Counted from the stretch's first letter, positions 17,437 through 29,008 are shown. The stretch is DNA of 64,000 nucleotides from Corallococcus coralloides DSM 2259 (GCF_000255295.1 NC_017030.1:6670328-6734327); one strand, 5' to 3'. Made by a program: numbers and translations. Notes: generated from the sequence alone by a model not told the origin.

Positions 17437-19501
17437 GGCCGGCGACTCTACGTGAGGCGGCCTCCGGTGCGCGCTCCGTCGCGTCGTCCAGCCAGTCCGC
17501 CAGCGCGCGCGCGTCCGCCCCTTCACAGTCGCCCGTGCAGGTGCGGCGCACGGTGCCGTCCGCCTGCGGCCGGTCCACCACCCAGCGCTGGCCGTCGAAG
17601 GCGCCGGTGTCCTTCTCGCGCAGCACCGCCGTACCCGCCTCGTCGCCCATCTCCACCACCCCGTCCGGGCGCAGGCGGTACGCGTCGAAGGTGCGCGGCG
17701 CGCCCGGCCAGTGGCCCGGGTCGAACACCTCCGGAACCACGTGCGTGTAGCCCGTCTCCGCGTACAGCGGCGTGAGCGGACGTCTCTCGCCGCGCAGCAG
17801 CGGCCCGAGCGACGCCCCGTCCGACTCCGGCAGCGCGGACAGGCCGGACAGCTCCAGTAGCGTGGGGCCCACGTCCACCAGCCGCGCCAGCGCGTCCACC
17901 TGGGCGGGGCCCGCGCCACGGCCGCCGGGCAGCTTCACCGCGAGCAGGATGCGGTTCTCCTCGTCGCCCAGCCGGGCACCGTGCACGGACGTCGCGCCCG
18001 CCAGGTCCGGCCGGTCCGCGTGGAAGCTCTCGCCGTGGTCTGACATCAGCACGATGAGCGCGTCGTCGTAGCGCCCGGAGGCCCGCAGCGCGTCCAGCAG
18101 CGTCCCCACCTGCGCGTCCGCCTGCGCGAGCAGCTCGTCGTAGAGCCCCTCCGCGCCCGCGCGGTTCCACGCCCCCTTCGCCCCCGGCGTCACCGGCGCG
18201 AAGTGCATGCGCAGCCGGCGTTCCAGAGGCTCGGAGGAGGACACGTAGCGGCGGTAGAACGGGTACACCGGGTCGCCCGGGAAGTGCGCCGCCGTGGCGT
18301 GGAAGGCGAAGAGCAGCGGCCCCTCCCCTGCTTCCGCCACGAGCCCGTCCGAAAGCCGCCGGGCATAGCCCATGGGGTCATGGATGCCGGCCAGCGCGCG
18401 GTTGTCGATGAACTCGGGCACCCACGCGGCGCCGGCCGGGTTGTCCGCGAACAGGCCCAGCGCCCGGTAGCGCAGCTTCTCCAGCGCGAAGTTGATCGCG
18501 CCGCGCGGAGGCTGCCAGCGCGTGGCGAAGCCGGAGGCCGGTCCCTCGAAGTGGAAGCGCGAGCAGTCCGTGGCGAACACCGTGCTCCATCCGGCCTCCG
18601 CGAAGCGCTGCGCGAAGGTGGGCGCAAGCACGAGCCGCGCGTCGGGCGTCAGCGGGTAGCGCACGCCCGTGCGGTACGGCCAGCGCGCGGTGAGCAGCGA
18701 GCGCCACGCGGGCTCCGTCTGCGCCACCGGCGTGTAGGCCCGGGTGAAGAGCGTGGCGTCCTGGAGGAAGCGCTCCACCTGGGGCGCGACGCCATGCCCC
18801 GTCGCGCCCAGCCGGTCCGGCCGGAACGCGTCGATGCCGATGAGCACCACCAGCGGCTGCCGGACGGAAGGCCCCACGCGGCGCACCGCCACCGCCACCG
18901 CCAGCACCACGACGACGCCCGCCACCACCGCCCACGCGGCGCGCTCCGCCCGGAGCGCCGCCGGACCGCCGGAGGCCACGAACCGCCGCAGCCCCCGTGC
19001 GCCGCGCCACGCCAGCACGGCCAGATGGACCGCCATCCACGCCCCGGCCGCCGCCCGCGCCTGCCACGGCTCTCCGTGATCCACCAGCCATGCCAGCACC
19101 GGACGCACCGCTGGCAGATCATCGAAGAGGGCCGGCCGCGCGAGCGCCCGGTCCCAGGCCCAGAACAGCAGCAACCCCACCCAATGCGGCACCATCAACG
19201 CCAGCGACACCCACCCGCCCCGCCGCGTCCAGGCGGAGGCCAGCACCGCCGCGGCGAGCCCCAGCAGTCCGCCCGCCACCGCGTACACGGAGGCCACACG
19301 CAGGATGACGCCGGGCAACAGGGGCCGGACCGCCGCCGCCAGCGCCGCGTAGGGGCCGTCCAGCGGGATGTCCACGCCCACCACGCCCGCCTTGAGCAGC
19401 CAGACCGTCTCGGCGGCGAAGAGCATCAGCCCCAGCAGGGCGCCCAGGGCCAGGCGCCCCGAAACGGCACGGAGGAGGGAGGCGACGGACCGCACGGACA
19501 T
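17318..19501 (-). CDS. Five-span membrane sulfatase/phosphoglycerol-transferase-fold enzyme
   Basis: This 727-residue protein has five membrane spans in its first about 210 residues, then an extracytoplasmic alkaline-phosphatase-fold domain. Metal-site motifs are LIGIDAFRPDRLG and LMSDHGESFHAD. The nucleophile region reads TPVAQTEPAWRSLLT: the formylglycine motif C/S-x-P-x-R of true sulfatases is missing and the best nucleophile is Thr, as in LtaS-type phosphoglycerol and EptA-type phosphoethanolamine transferases. A lipid or polysaccharide head-group transferase is therefore at least as likely as a sulfatase. The start at 19501 (MSVRSVASL) leads straight into span 1. The last about 35 residues (Arg/Pro-rich) overlap the thioesterase gene and look unlike the rest. 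Confidence 0.82.
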   Translation of the reverse strand: MSVRSVASLLRAVSGRLALGALLGLMLFAAETVWLLKAGVVGVDIPLDGPYAALAAAVRPLLPGVILRVASVYAVAGGLLGLAAAVLASAWTRRGGWVSLALMVPHWVGLLLFWAWDRALARPALFDDLPAVRPVLAWLVDHGEPWQARAAAGAWMAVHLAVLAWRGARGLRRFVASGGPAALRAERAAWAVVAGVVVVLAVAVAVRRVGPSVRQPLVVLIGIDAFRPDRLGATGHGVAPQVERFLQDATLFTRAYTPVAQTEPAWRSLLTARWPYRTGVRYPLTPDARLVLAPTFAQRFAEAGWSTVFATDCSRFHFEGPASGFATRWQPPRGAINFALEKLRYRALGLFADNPAGAAWVPEFIDNRALAGIHDPMGYARRLSDGLVAEAGEGPLLFAFHATAAHFPGDPVYPFYRRYVSSSEPLERRLRMHFAPVTPGAKGAWNRAGAEGLYDELLAQADAQVGTLLDALRASGRYDDALIVLMSDHGESFHADRPDLAGATSVHGARLGDEENRILLAVKLPGGRGAGPAQVDALARLVDVGPTLLELSGLSALPESDGASLGPLLRGERRPLTPLYAETGYTHVVPEVFDPGHWPGAPRTFDAYRLRPDGVVEMGDEAGTAVLREKDTGAFDGQRWVVDRPQADGTVRRTCTGDCEGADARALADWLDDATERAPEAASRRVAGHVDDRNDSRPPGNVRPPQRLLRVWPGQPQGAAHPQPRGG

Positions 19502-19659
19502 GCCCTCAGCCTCTACTCCGTCCTGGCGTTCTTGCGCCAACTCTGTGTTCTACCGGGCTTTCGGGGAGCACCTGACGTGCATCGGACACACTGGCGGTGC
19601 AAGATGGCACCTTTATTGTATCCGACCGCCGCTTCCCTCGGCCCGGGGGGGCCACTCCC

Positions 19660-20934
19660 ATGACATCCAGCGCCACGCCCAGCGACAGCCTGCAGGAGTC
19701 CGTCCGGCGCGCGCTCGACATGGAACGCCAGTCCAATGGGCGGCACCTGGCATGGGTCCGGCTGGGCGCGGTGGGCGTGCTGTTCTCCATGGCCGTGTAC
19801 CTGGGCCGCGTGCGCGGGCTGCACGACTGGGACATCTACCTGGCGCCCTTCGCGCTGTACCTCGTGTGCACCACCGTCGTGGCCGTGGCGGTGACGGCCT
19901 CCGCGCGCATCGCCCGCTGGGCATCGCTGTCCGTCGCGTTCGTGGATGTGCCCGCCGTGTACTGGCTGCAGCACCTGGCGCTGCCGGTATCGCCCTCGCC
20001 GGGCGGCGTGGCCGGCTTCACGCTGGGCATCTTCACGGCGCTGGTGCTGCTGTCCGCGCTGAGCCTCCGGCGGCCCGTCACCCAGCTCGTCACGGTCATC
20101 GCCATCCTCGCGGAGGTGGAGCTCCAGCGGCAGGCCGCCATTGGCGGGGGCGCGCAGGTGGCCGGCGCGGTGATGCTGGCCATGACGGCCGCGGGGGCCT
20201 CCCGGCTCCTCCAGCGCATCCGCTTCCTGTCCGCCGCGGTCACCCAGGAGGAGCTCCAGCGTGCGCGGCTGGGCCGTTACTTCTCCCCCGCCGTCGCCGA
20301 GCGCCTCCAGGACCGCGACTCCCCCGTCCCGGAGCTGCGCGAGGTGTCCGTCCTCTTCGCGGACGTGCGCGACTTCACCGCCCTGAGCGAACGGCTGCCA
20401 CCCGAGCAGGTGGTCACCATCCTCAACGAGTACTACGGCCGCATGGTGGAGGTGGTGTTCCGCCACGGCGGGACGCTCGACAAGTTCATCGGGGACGCAC
20501 TCATGGTGTACTTCGGCGCCCCGCTGCCGGACGCCCACCACGCCCGCAGCGCCACCCGGTGCGCGCTGGACATGGTGCGCGAGTTGGAGGCCGTCAACGC
20601 CGAGCGTGCCGCCCGGGGAGAGCCCGGCCTGCGCATGGGGGTGGGCGTGCACACGGGGCCGGTGGTGCTGGGCAACATCGGATCGCCGTTCCGGCGCCTG
20701 GAGTACACGGCCATTGGCGACACGGTGAACCTGGCCAACCGCATCGAGCGGCTGACCAAGGGCTTCGGAGTGCCGGTGCTCGTCTCCCAGGCGACCCGCG
20801 AGCGGGCGGGTGACGCCTTCCGCTGGGCCCCCGCCCCCACCGCGCTCGTCCCTGGCAAGAGCCAGCCGGTGGTGACCTTCATCCCCGAGCCCGCCGAGGG
20901 CGCTCCGGGACTGGGGCCGGACGTGGCTGCCTGA
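19660..20934 (+). CDS. Membrane-bound class III adenylate/guanylate cyclase
   Basis: This 424-residue protein has about six membrane spans (residues 20-190), a short linker helix with [14 protein letters not shown], and a C-terminal class III nucleotide cyclase domain. Both metal Asp residues are seen (LFADVRDFT and FIGDALM), the purine-contact Lys in DKFIGD, the Thr/Asp position in [10 protein letters not shown], and transition-state Asn and Arg in NLANRIE. It should be an active adenylate cyclase making cAMP. The ATG at 19660 gives MTSSATPSD; a GTG 21 codons upstream is less likely. It is divergent from the sulfatase gene and lies upstream of the nuoC promoter. Confidence 0.92.
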   Translation: MTSSATPSDSLQESVRRALDMERQSNGRHLAWVRLGAVGVLFSMAVYLGRVRGLHDWDIYLAPFALYLVCTTVVAVAVTASARIARWASLSVAFVDVPAVYWLQHLALPVSPSPGGVAGFTLGIFTALVLLSALSLRRPVTQLVTVIAILAEVELQRQAAIGGGAQVAGAVMLAMTAAGASRLLQRIRFLSAAVTQEELQRARLGRYFSPAVAERLQDRDSPVPELREVSVLFADVRDFTALSERLPPEQVVTILNEYYGRMVEVVFRHGGTLDKFIGDALMVYFGAPLPDAHHARSATRCALDMVRELEAVNAERAARGEPGLRMGVGVHTGPVVLGNIGSPFRRLEYTAIGDTVNLANRIERLTKGFGVPVLVSQATRERAGDAFRWAPAPTALVPGKSQPVVTFIPEPAEGAPGLGPDVAA

Positions 20935-21027
20935 GTCCTTCCGTCCGCCGTGCCCAGGCAGGCAGGGGGTGGATCGCGACGCGGCCTACTGGACCACCTA
21001 AGTGGCCTACACGTTTGAGGGTTTACG

Positions 21028-21057
21028 TTGACGCCTCACGCGAACGGTCCTTATAAA
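21028..21057 (+). promoter_or_regulatory. Promoter of nuoCDGHI
   Basis: TTGACG (21028-21033) is followed after 18 bases by TATAAA (21052-21057); shifting by one base gives TTATAA with a 17-base spacer. The local A+T rise is clear against the 70% G+C background. It supports a separate transcript for nuoC onward. Confidence 0.65.
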
Positions 21058-21092
21058 GCCGCGGTTTCCTCTGTCGTAGATCGAGGCCCCCC

Positions 21093-21626
21093 TTGAGCAT
21101 TTTCGCGTTGGACCGGGTCGCCGCCCAGTTCCCCGAGGCGGTCGCGGAGCGCTATGTCGACCGCGCTGGTGGAGCCTGGGCCGTCATTCATGCGGAGTGG
21201 CTGCCGAAGGTCGCCACCTTCCTGAAGATGGACCCCGAGCTGGACTTCAAGCTGTTCGGCTCCGCGGACGCCGTGGATCGCCTGCACCTGGCGGAGAGTG
21301 ATCCGCGCTTCGAGGTCGTCTACTTCCTCTATTCGCTCAAGCGGAAGGAGCACGTGCGCCTGAAGGTGCGCGTGACCGAGACCCGCCCGGAGCTGCCCTC
21401 CCTCACGCCGCTGTACCGCGGCGCCAACTGGTGGGAGCGGCTGGTGTTCGACTTCTACGGCATCCGCTTCACGGACCACCCGGACCTGCGCCGCATCCTC
21501 CTGTACGAGGAGTTCCAGGGCCATCCCCTGCGCAAGGACTACGCGCTGCGCGACCGCCAGCCGCTGATCCCCGAGCGCCCCATCAAGGACATCTTCCGCG
21601 GCCCCGGCACCAGCGGCGTCGCCTGA
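21093..21626 (+). CDS. nuoC: NADH-quinone oxidoreductase subunit C
   Basis: This 177-residue hydrophilic subunit of the complex I connecting module has the hallmark YRGANWWERLVFDFYGIRF followed by HPDLRRILLYEEFQGHPLRKDY, the signature of the 30-kDa subunit. The start is TTG at 21093 (MSIFALDRV), after a GAGG six bases upstream; no ATG precedes the conserved region. It is 13 bases before nuoD and separate from it, not a NuoCD fusion as in E. coli. Confidence 0.95.
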   Translation: MSIFALDRVAAQFPEAVAERYVDRAGGAWAVIHAEWLPKVATFLKMDPELDFKLFGSADAVDRLHLAESDPRFEVVYFLYSLKRKEHVRLKVRVTETRPELPSLTPLYRGANWWERLVFDFYGIRFTDHPDLRRILLYEEFQGHPLRKDYALRDRQPLIPERPIKDIFRGPGTSGVA

Positions 21627-21639
21627 TCGAGACCTCCCC

Positions 21640-22895
21640 ATGTCCGACAGCCACAACACCGACGCGCAGAAGCCCCACAACCCCGACACCGATGGGTTCG
21701 CCCACGAGGAGTCGGAGCTGGAGTCGCATTTCCAGACGAAGAACATGGTCATCAACATGGGCCCCTCCCACCCGGCCACGCACGGCACCGTGCGGCTGAA
21801 GGTGGAGCTCGAGGGTGAGACCATCGTCAAGATCGACCCGGAGATCGGCTTCCTCCACCGCGGCTTCCAGAAGAGCTGCGAGAACGTCACCTGGACGCAG
21901 TGCCTGCCGTACACGGACCGGCTCAACTACCTGTCCGCGATGATGAACAACTTCGGGTTCCTCAACGCCGTGGAGAAGCTCATCGGCCTGGAGATCCCGG
22001 AGCGCGCCCAGTACATCCGCGTCATCGGCAGCGAGCTGCACCGGCTCACCGACCACCTGACGTGCGTGGGCGCCACCGGCCTGGAGATGGGCGGCTTCGC
22101 GCCGTTCCTCTACGGCATGGAGGCCCGCGAGCTCATCCAGGACCGCGTCACGGAGCTCACCGGCGCGCGCCTCACCACCAGCTTCGGCCGCGTGGGCGGC
22201 ATGAACCGCGACCTGCCGGAAGGCTGGTCGGAGAAGGTCAAGAAGACGCTGGACCGCACCGAAGAGCTGCTCGTGGAGATGGACGGGCTGCTCACGCGCA
22301 ACCGCATCTTCGTGGACCGCACCAAGGGCACCGGCATCATCACCGCCGAGGACGCCATCGACTACGGGTGGACGGGCCCCGCGCTGCGCGCGTGCGGCGT
22401 GGATCACGACCTGCGCAAGGTGCAGCCGTACTGGGTCTACGACCGCTTCGACTTCGAGGTGGTGGTGGGCGAGCACGGCGACAACTACGACCGCTACCTC
22501 GTGCGCCTGGAGGAGATGCGGCAGTCCATCAAGATCATCCGCCAGGCCCTGGACACCATCCCCGCGGGTCCCATCATCGTGGACGACTGGCGCATCGCGC
22601 TGCCGCCCAAGCCTGAGGTGTACGGCACCATCGAAGGCGTGATGGCGCACTTCAAGCTGGTGATGGAGGGCATCCAGGTTCCCCCCGGTGAAGTCTACGA
22701 CGCGACGGAAGCGTCCAACGGCGAGCTGGGCTGGTACCTGGTGAGCGACGGCCGCGGCCGTCCGTACAAGGTCCACGTGCGCGCCCCGGGCTTCCCGGTG
22801 CTGTCGGCGCTGCCGCACATCATCCAGGGCAAGATGCTCGCGGACCTCGTTCCCACCTTTGACACCATCAACATGATCGGCGGCGAGGTCGAGCA

Positions 22896-22899
<4 letters not shown>
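21640..22899 (+). CDS. nuoD: NADH-quinone oxidoreductase subunit D
   Basis: This 419-residue 49-kDa-type subunit forms the quinone cavity with NuoB. Family motifs: NMGPSHPATHGTVRL, IGFLHRGFQKSCEN, LNYLSAMMNN, FGRVGGMNRDLP and a C-terminal GRPYKVHVRAPGF. A roughly 35-residue charged, Asn/His-containing leader precedes the conserved domain. It lies in the order C-D-G-H-I, and its stop overlaps the GTG start of nuoG (GTGA). Confidence 0.97.
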
Positions 22900-24788
<1,889 letters not shown>

Positions 24789-24790
24789 CC

Positions 24791-26236
24791 ATGAGCCGTA
24801 TCCTGACCATGCTGTTCGCCATGGCCTTCATCGTCTTCGCCATCGCTGGCGGAGTGGCCTCGGCGTATCTGGTGGGCTACCTGGCGGAGGAGTACCTCTT
24901 CGAGGGTGCCAGCCGCCTGACGAACATCCTCTTCCTGATGCTCGTCTTCGTGATGATCACCGCGACGCTGCTCACGCTCGCGGAGCGCAAGTGGTCCGCG
25001 TTCATGCAGGACCGCGTGGGCCCCAACCGCGCGCGCCTGTCCGTCATCCCGGGCCTGGGCAACCGCTCCCTGGGCGGCATCCCGCACATCATCACCGACG
25101 TGCTGAAGATGCTGACCAAGGAGGACTTCGTCCCCGGCACCGCCAACCGCTTCCTGTTCAACCTGGGCCCCATCCTCGCCTTCGCGCCGGTGTTCGCGCT
25201 GTTCGCGGTGGTGCCGGCCGGCCCCACGGTGAACGTGTTCGGCAAGACGGTGGACATGGTCGTCGCCACGCCGGACTTCGGCATGCTGTACCTGCTCGCC
25301 ATCGCGTCGCTCGCCGTCTACGGCACGTCGCTGGCGGGCTGGTCCTCCAACAACAAGTTCGCGCTGCTGGGCGGCGTGCGCGCCTCCGCGCAGATGATCT
25401 CCTACGAAGTGGCGCTGGGCCTGTCGCTGGTCGGCCTGTTCCTGGCCTTCTCCTCCGTGCAGCTGCCCGCGCTGGTGGGTGACGTGGGCAACGCGCTCGT
25501 GTCCGGCACCGGTCAGGCGAAGTACCTGTGGCGCACCGACGGCGGCTTCGACCTGGGCCTGCCGGCGTGGGGCATCTTCATCCAGCCCCTGGGCTTCATC
25601 GCCTTCTTCGTGGCCTCCTTCGCGGAGACCAAGCGCGCCCCGTTCGACGCTCCGGAAGGCGAGTCGGAGATCATCGGCTACTTCGTGGAGTACTCCGGCA
25701 TGAAGTTCGGCATGTTCATGATCTCCGAGTTCGTGGAGGTCGTGGTGCTGGCCGGCGTGACGGCGTCGCTCTTCTTCGGCGGGCACCACCTGCCCTTCGG
25801 CGGCGAGTGGCTGGCGGCGCAGCCCTTCTTCCAGGAGCACGGCTGGGTGTACGGCACGCTGCTGGGCACGGTGTTCTGGATCAAGGTCATCCTGCTCATC
25901 TGGGTGCAGCTGGTGATCCGCTGGACCTTCCCGCGCTTCCGCTACGATCAGATCCAGAACCTGGGCTGGAAGATCCTCCTGCCCGTGGGCCTGGCCAACG
26001 TGTTCATCAGCGGCGCGCTGGTGCTGTGGGATCCGTCCCTCCGCGCGCTCGGCGTGGTGGGCCTGCTGGAGATCGGCTTCGTGATCGCCCTGACGATGAC
26101 CTCGGGTGCCAAGGCGGCGGACGCGCACGACGCGGCGCACGGCCATGGGCACGACGCGCATGGCCACGGCAACGATGCGCACGGCCTGCCGGCGCACGCG
26201 GACCCCCACTCCCACTCCCCGGCGGGCGCGCACTAG
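24791..26236 (+). CDS. nuoH: NADH-quinone oxidoreductase subunit H with His-rich C-terminal tail
   Basis: This 481-residue membrane subunit at the quinone entry has eight or nine spans. Family motifs: AERKWSAFMQDRVGPNRA near residue 70, FAETKRAPFDAPEGESE (the Glu-rich cytoplasmic loop) and a late IRWTFPRFRYDQ. It is longer than usual (about 325-350) because of an insert in the middle periplasmic loop and a final tail (about residues 440-481) made largely of His, Asp, Ala and Gly. The start codon lies 2 bases after the nuoG stop. Confidence 0.96.
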   Translation: MSRILTMLFAMAFIVFAIAGGVASAYLVGYLAEEYLFEGASRLTNILFLMLVFVMITATLLTLAERKWSAFMQDRVGPNRARLSVIPGLGNRSLGGIPHIITDVLKMLTKEDFVPGTANRFLFNLGPILAFAPVFALFAVVPAGPTVNVFGKTVDMVVATPDFGMLYLLAIASLAVYGTSLAGWSSNNKFALLGGVRASAQMISYEVALGLSLVGLFLAFSSVQLPALVGDVGNALVSGTGQAKYLWRTDGGFDLGLPAWGIFIQPLGFIAFFVASFAETKRAPFDAPEGESEIIGYFVEYSGMKFGMFMISEFVEVVVLAGVTASLFFGGHHLPFGGEWLAAQPFFQEHGWVYGTLLGTVFWIKVILLIWVQLVIRWTFPRFRYDQIQNLGWKILLPVGLANVFISGALVLWDPSLRALGVVGLLEIGFVIALTMTSGAKAADAHDAAHGHGHDAHGHGNDAHGLPAHADPHSHSPAGAH

Positions 26237-26263
26237 CGCGGTCCGGAAGCGAGACAAGACACC

Positions 26264-27022
26264 ATGGCGTTCAATGCTTCCCAGGATCCGCGCACGGACC
26301 TCCGCGAGCGGATGTACATCCCGGAGCTGCTGCGCGGTCTGGCCATCACGACCAAGCACTTCTTCCGCAACATGTTCGGCACGCGCGACCCCAACCCCCA
26401 GGTGGTGGACCGCACGGGCACGAGCCTGATGACCACGGTGGAGTACCCGGAAGAGAAGCCCATCTATCCGGAGGGCTACCGCGGTCTGCACCGGCTGGTG
26501 CCGCGTGACGACGGCAAGCCGCGCTGCGTGGCCTGCTACATGTGCGCGACCATCTGCCCCGCGCAGTGCATCTACATCGAGGCGGGTGAGTACGAGCACG
26601 CGTCCACCGACTCCGAGTCGGCGGTCATCGAGAAGTACCCCACCCAGTTCGTCATCGACGAGCTGCGCTGCATCGTGTGTGGCCTGTGCGTGGAGGCGTG
26701 CCCGAAGGACGCCATCCGCATGGACACGTACATGCACACGCCGTCCGAGTACAACCGGCAGAACTTCGTCTACGACATCCCGAAGCTGCTCAAGGGCCCG
26801 CCGGTGTCGCACCCGTCCGACCCGTGGAACAAGCGCGACAGCTCCTCGGAGCCGCACCACGTCCACAAGGAAGCGCACACGCGCATCGGCGAGGGACACG
26901 CGGACCATGGCCACGGCCACGCCAAGCAGCTGGGCGCGGGCCACGGCCACGCCAAGGCGGGCGCCGGGCACGCGGTGGTGACCCAGCAGGGTCCCATCCA
27001 GGTGACGAAGTTCATCAAGTAG
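26264..27022 (+). CDS. nuoI: NADH-quinone oxidoreductase subunit I with His-rich C-terminal tail
   Basis: This 252-residue 8Fe ferredoxin-type subunit carries clusters N6a and N6b. The two binding motifs are [18 protein letters not shown] and [19 protein letters not shown]-terminal [14 protein letters not shown] matches the amphipathic helix that lies on the membrane. The last about 55 residues are an extra His/Gly/Ala-rich tail ([22 protein letters not shown]) resembling that of NuoH. It is followed by a strong terminator, so it is probably the last gene of the nuoCDGHI transcript. Confidence 0.96.
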   Translation: MAFNASQDPRTDLRERMYIPELLRGLAITTKHFFRNMFGTRDPNPQVVDRTGTSLMTTVEYPEEKPIYPEGYRGLHRLVPRDDGKPRCVACYMCATICPAQCIYIEAGEYEHASTDSESAVIEKYPTQFVIDELRCIVCGLCVEACPKDAIRMDTYMHTPSEYNRQNFVYDIPKLLKGPPVSHPSDPWNKRDSSSEPHHVHKEAHTRIGEGHADHGHGHAKQLGAGHGHAKAGAGHAVVTQQGPIQVTKFIK

Positions 27023-27077
27023 TCCCTTGTTTCGCACCGCGGGGGGCGGGCCGTGCGCCGCCCCTTCGCACGCATCC

Positions 27078-27125
27078 GGCCCGCCTCCTTCCCGCCGTCT
27101 TGGGAAGGGCGGGCCGAAGCCTTTT
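27078..27125 (+). terminator. Rho-independent terminator after nuoI
   Basis: Arms GGCCCGCC (27078-27085) and GGCGGGCC (27108-27115) pair exactly and are extended inward by CTTCCC/GGGAAG with a two-base bulge. The stem is followed by GAAGCCTTTTC, giving a short T run at 27122-27125. Confidence 0.8.
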
Positions 27126-27194
27126 CTGGGGGCATGTGGTGATGCTGCACCTCTTCAATGCGCATGGTGCCGGCCTGGCACGGGGAGCCCCGCC

Positions 27195-27557
27195 GTGAAG
27201 CGCTACCGGATGTCGGTGTGCAAGGGCTCCAGCTGCCGCGCGGGCGGCTCGGACGCGGTGCACGTGGCGGCGCGCGAGGCGCTGACGGAGAAGGGCCTGC
27301 AGGCCCGCTGCGAGCTGTACCGGGGCGGCTGCTACGGCTTCTGCCACATGGGGCCCAACGTGGTGGTGCGCGAGGACACGGGCCGCAAGCGGGACCCGCT
27401 GTCCCCAGAGGACTACCAGCTCATGGGGTGGCCCGGAGAGGTCTACTACTCCGGGATGACGGCGGAGAAGATGCGCCGCGTGGTGGCCGAGCACATCCAG
27501 GACGACGCGCCGGTGCGAGAGCTGTTCGGCCAGCCGGACTCCGGCGACGACGATTGA
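27195..27557 (+). CDS. Thioredoxin-like [2Fe-2S] ferredoxin (NuoE-type fold)
   Basis: This 120-residue protein has the thioredoxin-like ferredoxin cysteine pattern: VCKGSSCRAGG near the N terminus and CELYRGGCYGFCHMGPNVVV in the middle, so a C-x4-C plus C-x6-C-x3-C set. The same fold forms NuoE/HoxE and stand-alone Shethna-type ferredoxins. The gene lies 172 bases after nuoI beyond a terminator, and NuoE itself is not found in the window, so a link with complex I or another flavoprotein is possible but unproven. GTG at 27195 is the best start (MKRYRMSVCKG). Its stop overlaps the next ATG by one base (TGATG). Confidence 0.85.
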   Translation: MKRYRMSVCKGSSCRAGGSDAVHVAAREALTEKGLQARCELYRGGCYGFCHMGPNVVVREDTGRKRDPLSPEDYQLMGWPGEVYYSGMTAEKMRRVVAEHIQDDAPVRELFGQPDSGDDD

Positions 27558-28642
27558 TGTTCCGGAGGTGGACCGTGCTTCGCGCATCCCCTTCTCTCCT
27601 CCTCCTGACGGGGCTCGTGGGCCTGCTGGTGCTGGGCGCGTGTTCGCGGCCCGTGGCCCCGGTGCCCCCGAGGGTGCTCGGTGCGCATGCGGATGCGGAC
27701 AGCCCCCGCGTCGTGGGAGCGGCGCTCCTTCGGGACGGTGACTCCCGCGAGGAGCTGCTGCGGCGTCATCCCCGCGTCGAACCCGATGCGGCGCTGACGT
27801 CCACCCTGGCGGCCATCCTCGCGGACTCCGGGCAGCGCCTGCGCTGGAGCGCGGCCCCCGCGGAGGACCTGGCGTGTGACAACGGCGACGTCCGCTTCCG
27901 GATCCAGGTGCGGGTGCCGCCCGCGTGCCGGGAGCGCGTGTGTCCCGTGCTCGCCTTCTACACAACGGGCTGTCCCCGGCCGGACTACCACTGGCGCCCG
28001 GAGTTCTTCCTCCGCGCGGGCTTCATCTACGCGGAGCCCGCGGTGCGAGGCACCAAATGCTCCGAGGACTGGGCCCGCGCGGACAACGGGCCGCTGCGCG
28101 TGGCGGCCGCCACGGACCTGGAGGCCGCCAGCCGCTGCCTGCGCCAGCGCTTCACCCGTGATGGCGTGGTCCCCAGGCTGGGCATCCTCGGGTGGAGCTA
28201 CGGAGGCAACCAGACGCTGGTGGGCATGACGCGCTTCGCGGGCAGCTACGACGCGGGCTTTGCCTTCGCGGCCAAGACGGACCTGGCATCATTCCTCTCC
28301 CAGACGACGCCGGAGCTGCGCGGCGCCCGAGCCACGGAGTACGGAGATCCAGAGCGGGACGCGGAGCTGCTTCGCGCCATCTCCCCCGTGACCTGGGTGG
28401 ACCGGGTGGAGGCCCCCATCGCCCTGATGCTGGGCGCGAGGGACCCCAAGGTGTCGCTGTCGGACGCGGACGTCTTCGTGCGCAAGCTCCGGGCGAGGGG
28501 CCAGGACGCGACCCTGATGATCATCCCCGAGCACGCGCACCTCACGGAGCGCCCGGAGGAGATCGCCTTCGAGCACGCCCACCTCCTCCAGTTCTTCACC
28601 ACGCGCTTCGGTGTGCCCCTGCGGGTCGACACGCAGCCCTGA
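27557..28642 (+). CDS. Lipoprotein with S9-type alpha/beta-hydrolase (peptidase/esterase) domain
   Basis: This 361-residue protein has a lipoprotein signal peptide (LLVLGACSRP, Cys near residue 29). The hydrolase domain has the nucleophile elbow GWSYGGNQ, an acid in MLGARDPKVS and the His in IIPEHAHLTE, in the order of prolyl-oligopeptidase-like enzymes. Six further Cys residues (for example CRERVCPV and GTKCSED) suggest disulfides, as expected outside the cytoplasm. It is probably a membrane-anchored periplasmic or surface peptidase or esterase of unknown substrate. The start ATG overlaps the ferredoxin stop; a GTG six codons later is the alternative. Confidence 0.8.
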   Translation: MFRRWTVLRASPSLLLLTGLVGLLVLGACSRPVAPVPPRVLGAHADADSPRVVGAALLRDGDSREELLRRHPRVEPDAALTSTLAAILADSGQRLRWSAAPAEDLACDNGDVRFRIQVRVPPACRERVCPVLAFYTTGCPRPDYHWRPEFFLRAGFIYAEPAVRGTKCSEDWARADNGPLRVAAATDLEAASRCLRQRFTRDGVVPRLGILGWSYGGNQTLVGMTRFAGSYDAGFAFAAKTDLASFLSQTTPELRGARATEYGDPERDAELLRAISPVTWVDRVEAPIALMLGARDPKVSLSDADVFVRKLRARGQDATLMIIPEHAHLTERPEEIAFEHAHLLQFFTTRFGVPLRVDTQP

Positions 28643-28816
28643 CGGGCTGTCCGGAGGCAAAGCACCCCACCCGAGATTCGTTGCCCCATCCGCGCCCCGA
28701 AGTTCTCCGCGAGGACGCGCGCCTCGCGGAGCGCGGCGATGGGCCGTGACGGTGTGCTTGGACGAACGACAGGGGAGTTCCACGAGCAGGGGCACCCGCC
28801 GGCTGCGCCGGAGCCA

Positions 28817-28841
28817 AACCTGTCCGACAGTCGGACAGGTT
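28817..28841. repeat. Palindrome copy 1 of 4
   Basis: Perfect 12-base arms around a single A: AACCTGTCCGAC, A, GTCGGACAGGTT. Confidence 0.9.
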
Positions 28842-28983
28842 CGCGCCGCATTGCCCCAGTTACTCCCCGAAATGCCCCGCGGACGCGCGCCTCATGAAGC
28901 GCGGTGATGGGCCGCGACGGTGGGCTTGGGCGGACGCCAGTGGAGGTCCATGGGCAAGGCGCCCGCCGGGGGCGCCCGAGCCA

Positions 28984-29008
28984 AACTTGTCCGACTGTCG
29001 GACAGGTT
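28984..29008. repeat. Palindrome copy 2 of 4
   Basis: Arms AACTTGTCCGAC and GTCGGACAGGTT around a T, with one mismatch in the left arm. Confidence 0.9.

Larger units (their letters stand above)
28681..29008. repeat. Two degenerate direct repeats of about 167-170 bases, each ending in a palindrome
   Basis: Unit 1 (28681 to about 28841) and unit 2 (28851 to about 29008) share, in the same order: TTGCCCCA, CCCCGAA, GGACGCGCGCCTC, GCGCGGYGATGGGCCG, GACGGTG, GCTTGG, GCCCGCCGG-like text, GAGCCAAAC and the palindrome. They match at well over half of positions with small indels. Further degenerate copies lie to the right and share GGCACGGCCTTGGG before palindromes 3 and 4. Confidence 0.75.

Noticed and set aside
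17318..19501. Sulfatase-like gene as a pseudogene
   Set aside because: The frame is intact over all domains; only the last 39 codons look odd, so an overlap is the simpler view.
16960..20934. Mobile element inserted between nuoB and nuoC
   Set aside because: No transposase, terminal inverted repeats or target duplication is seen, and G+C and codon use match the surroundings. Simple rearrangement is more likely.
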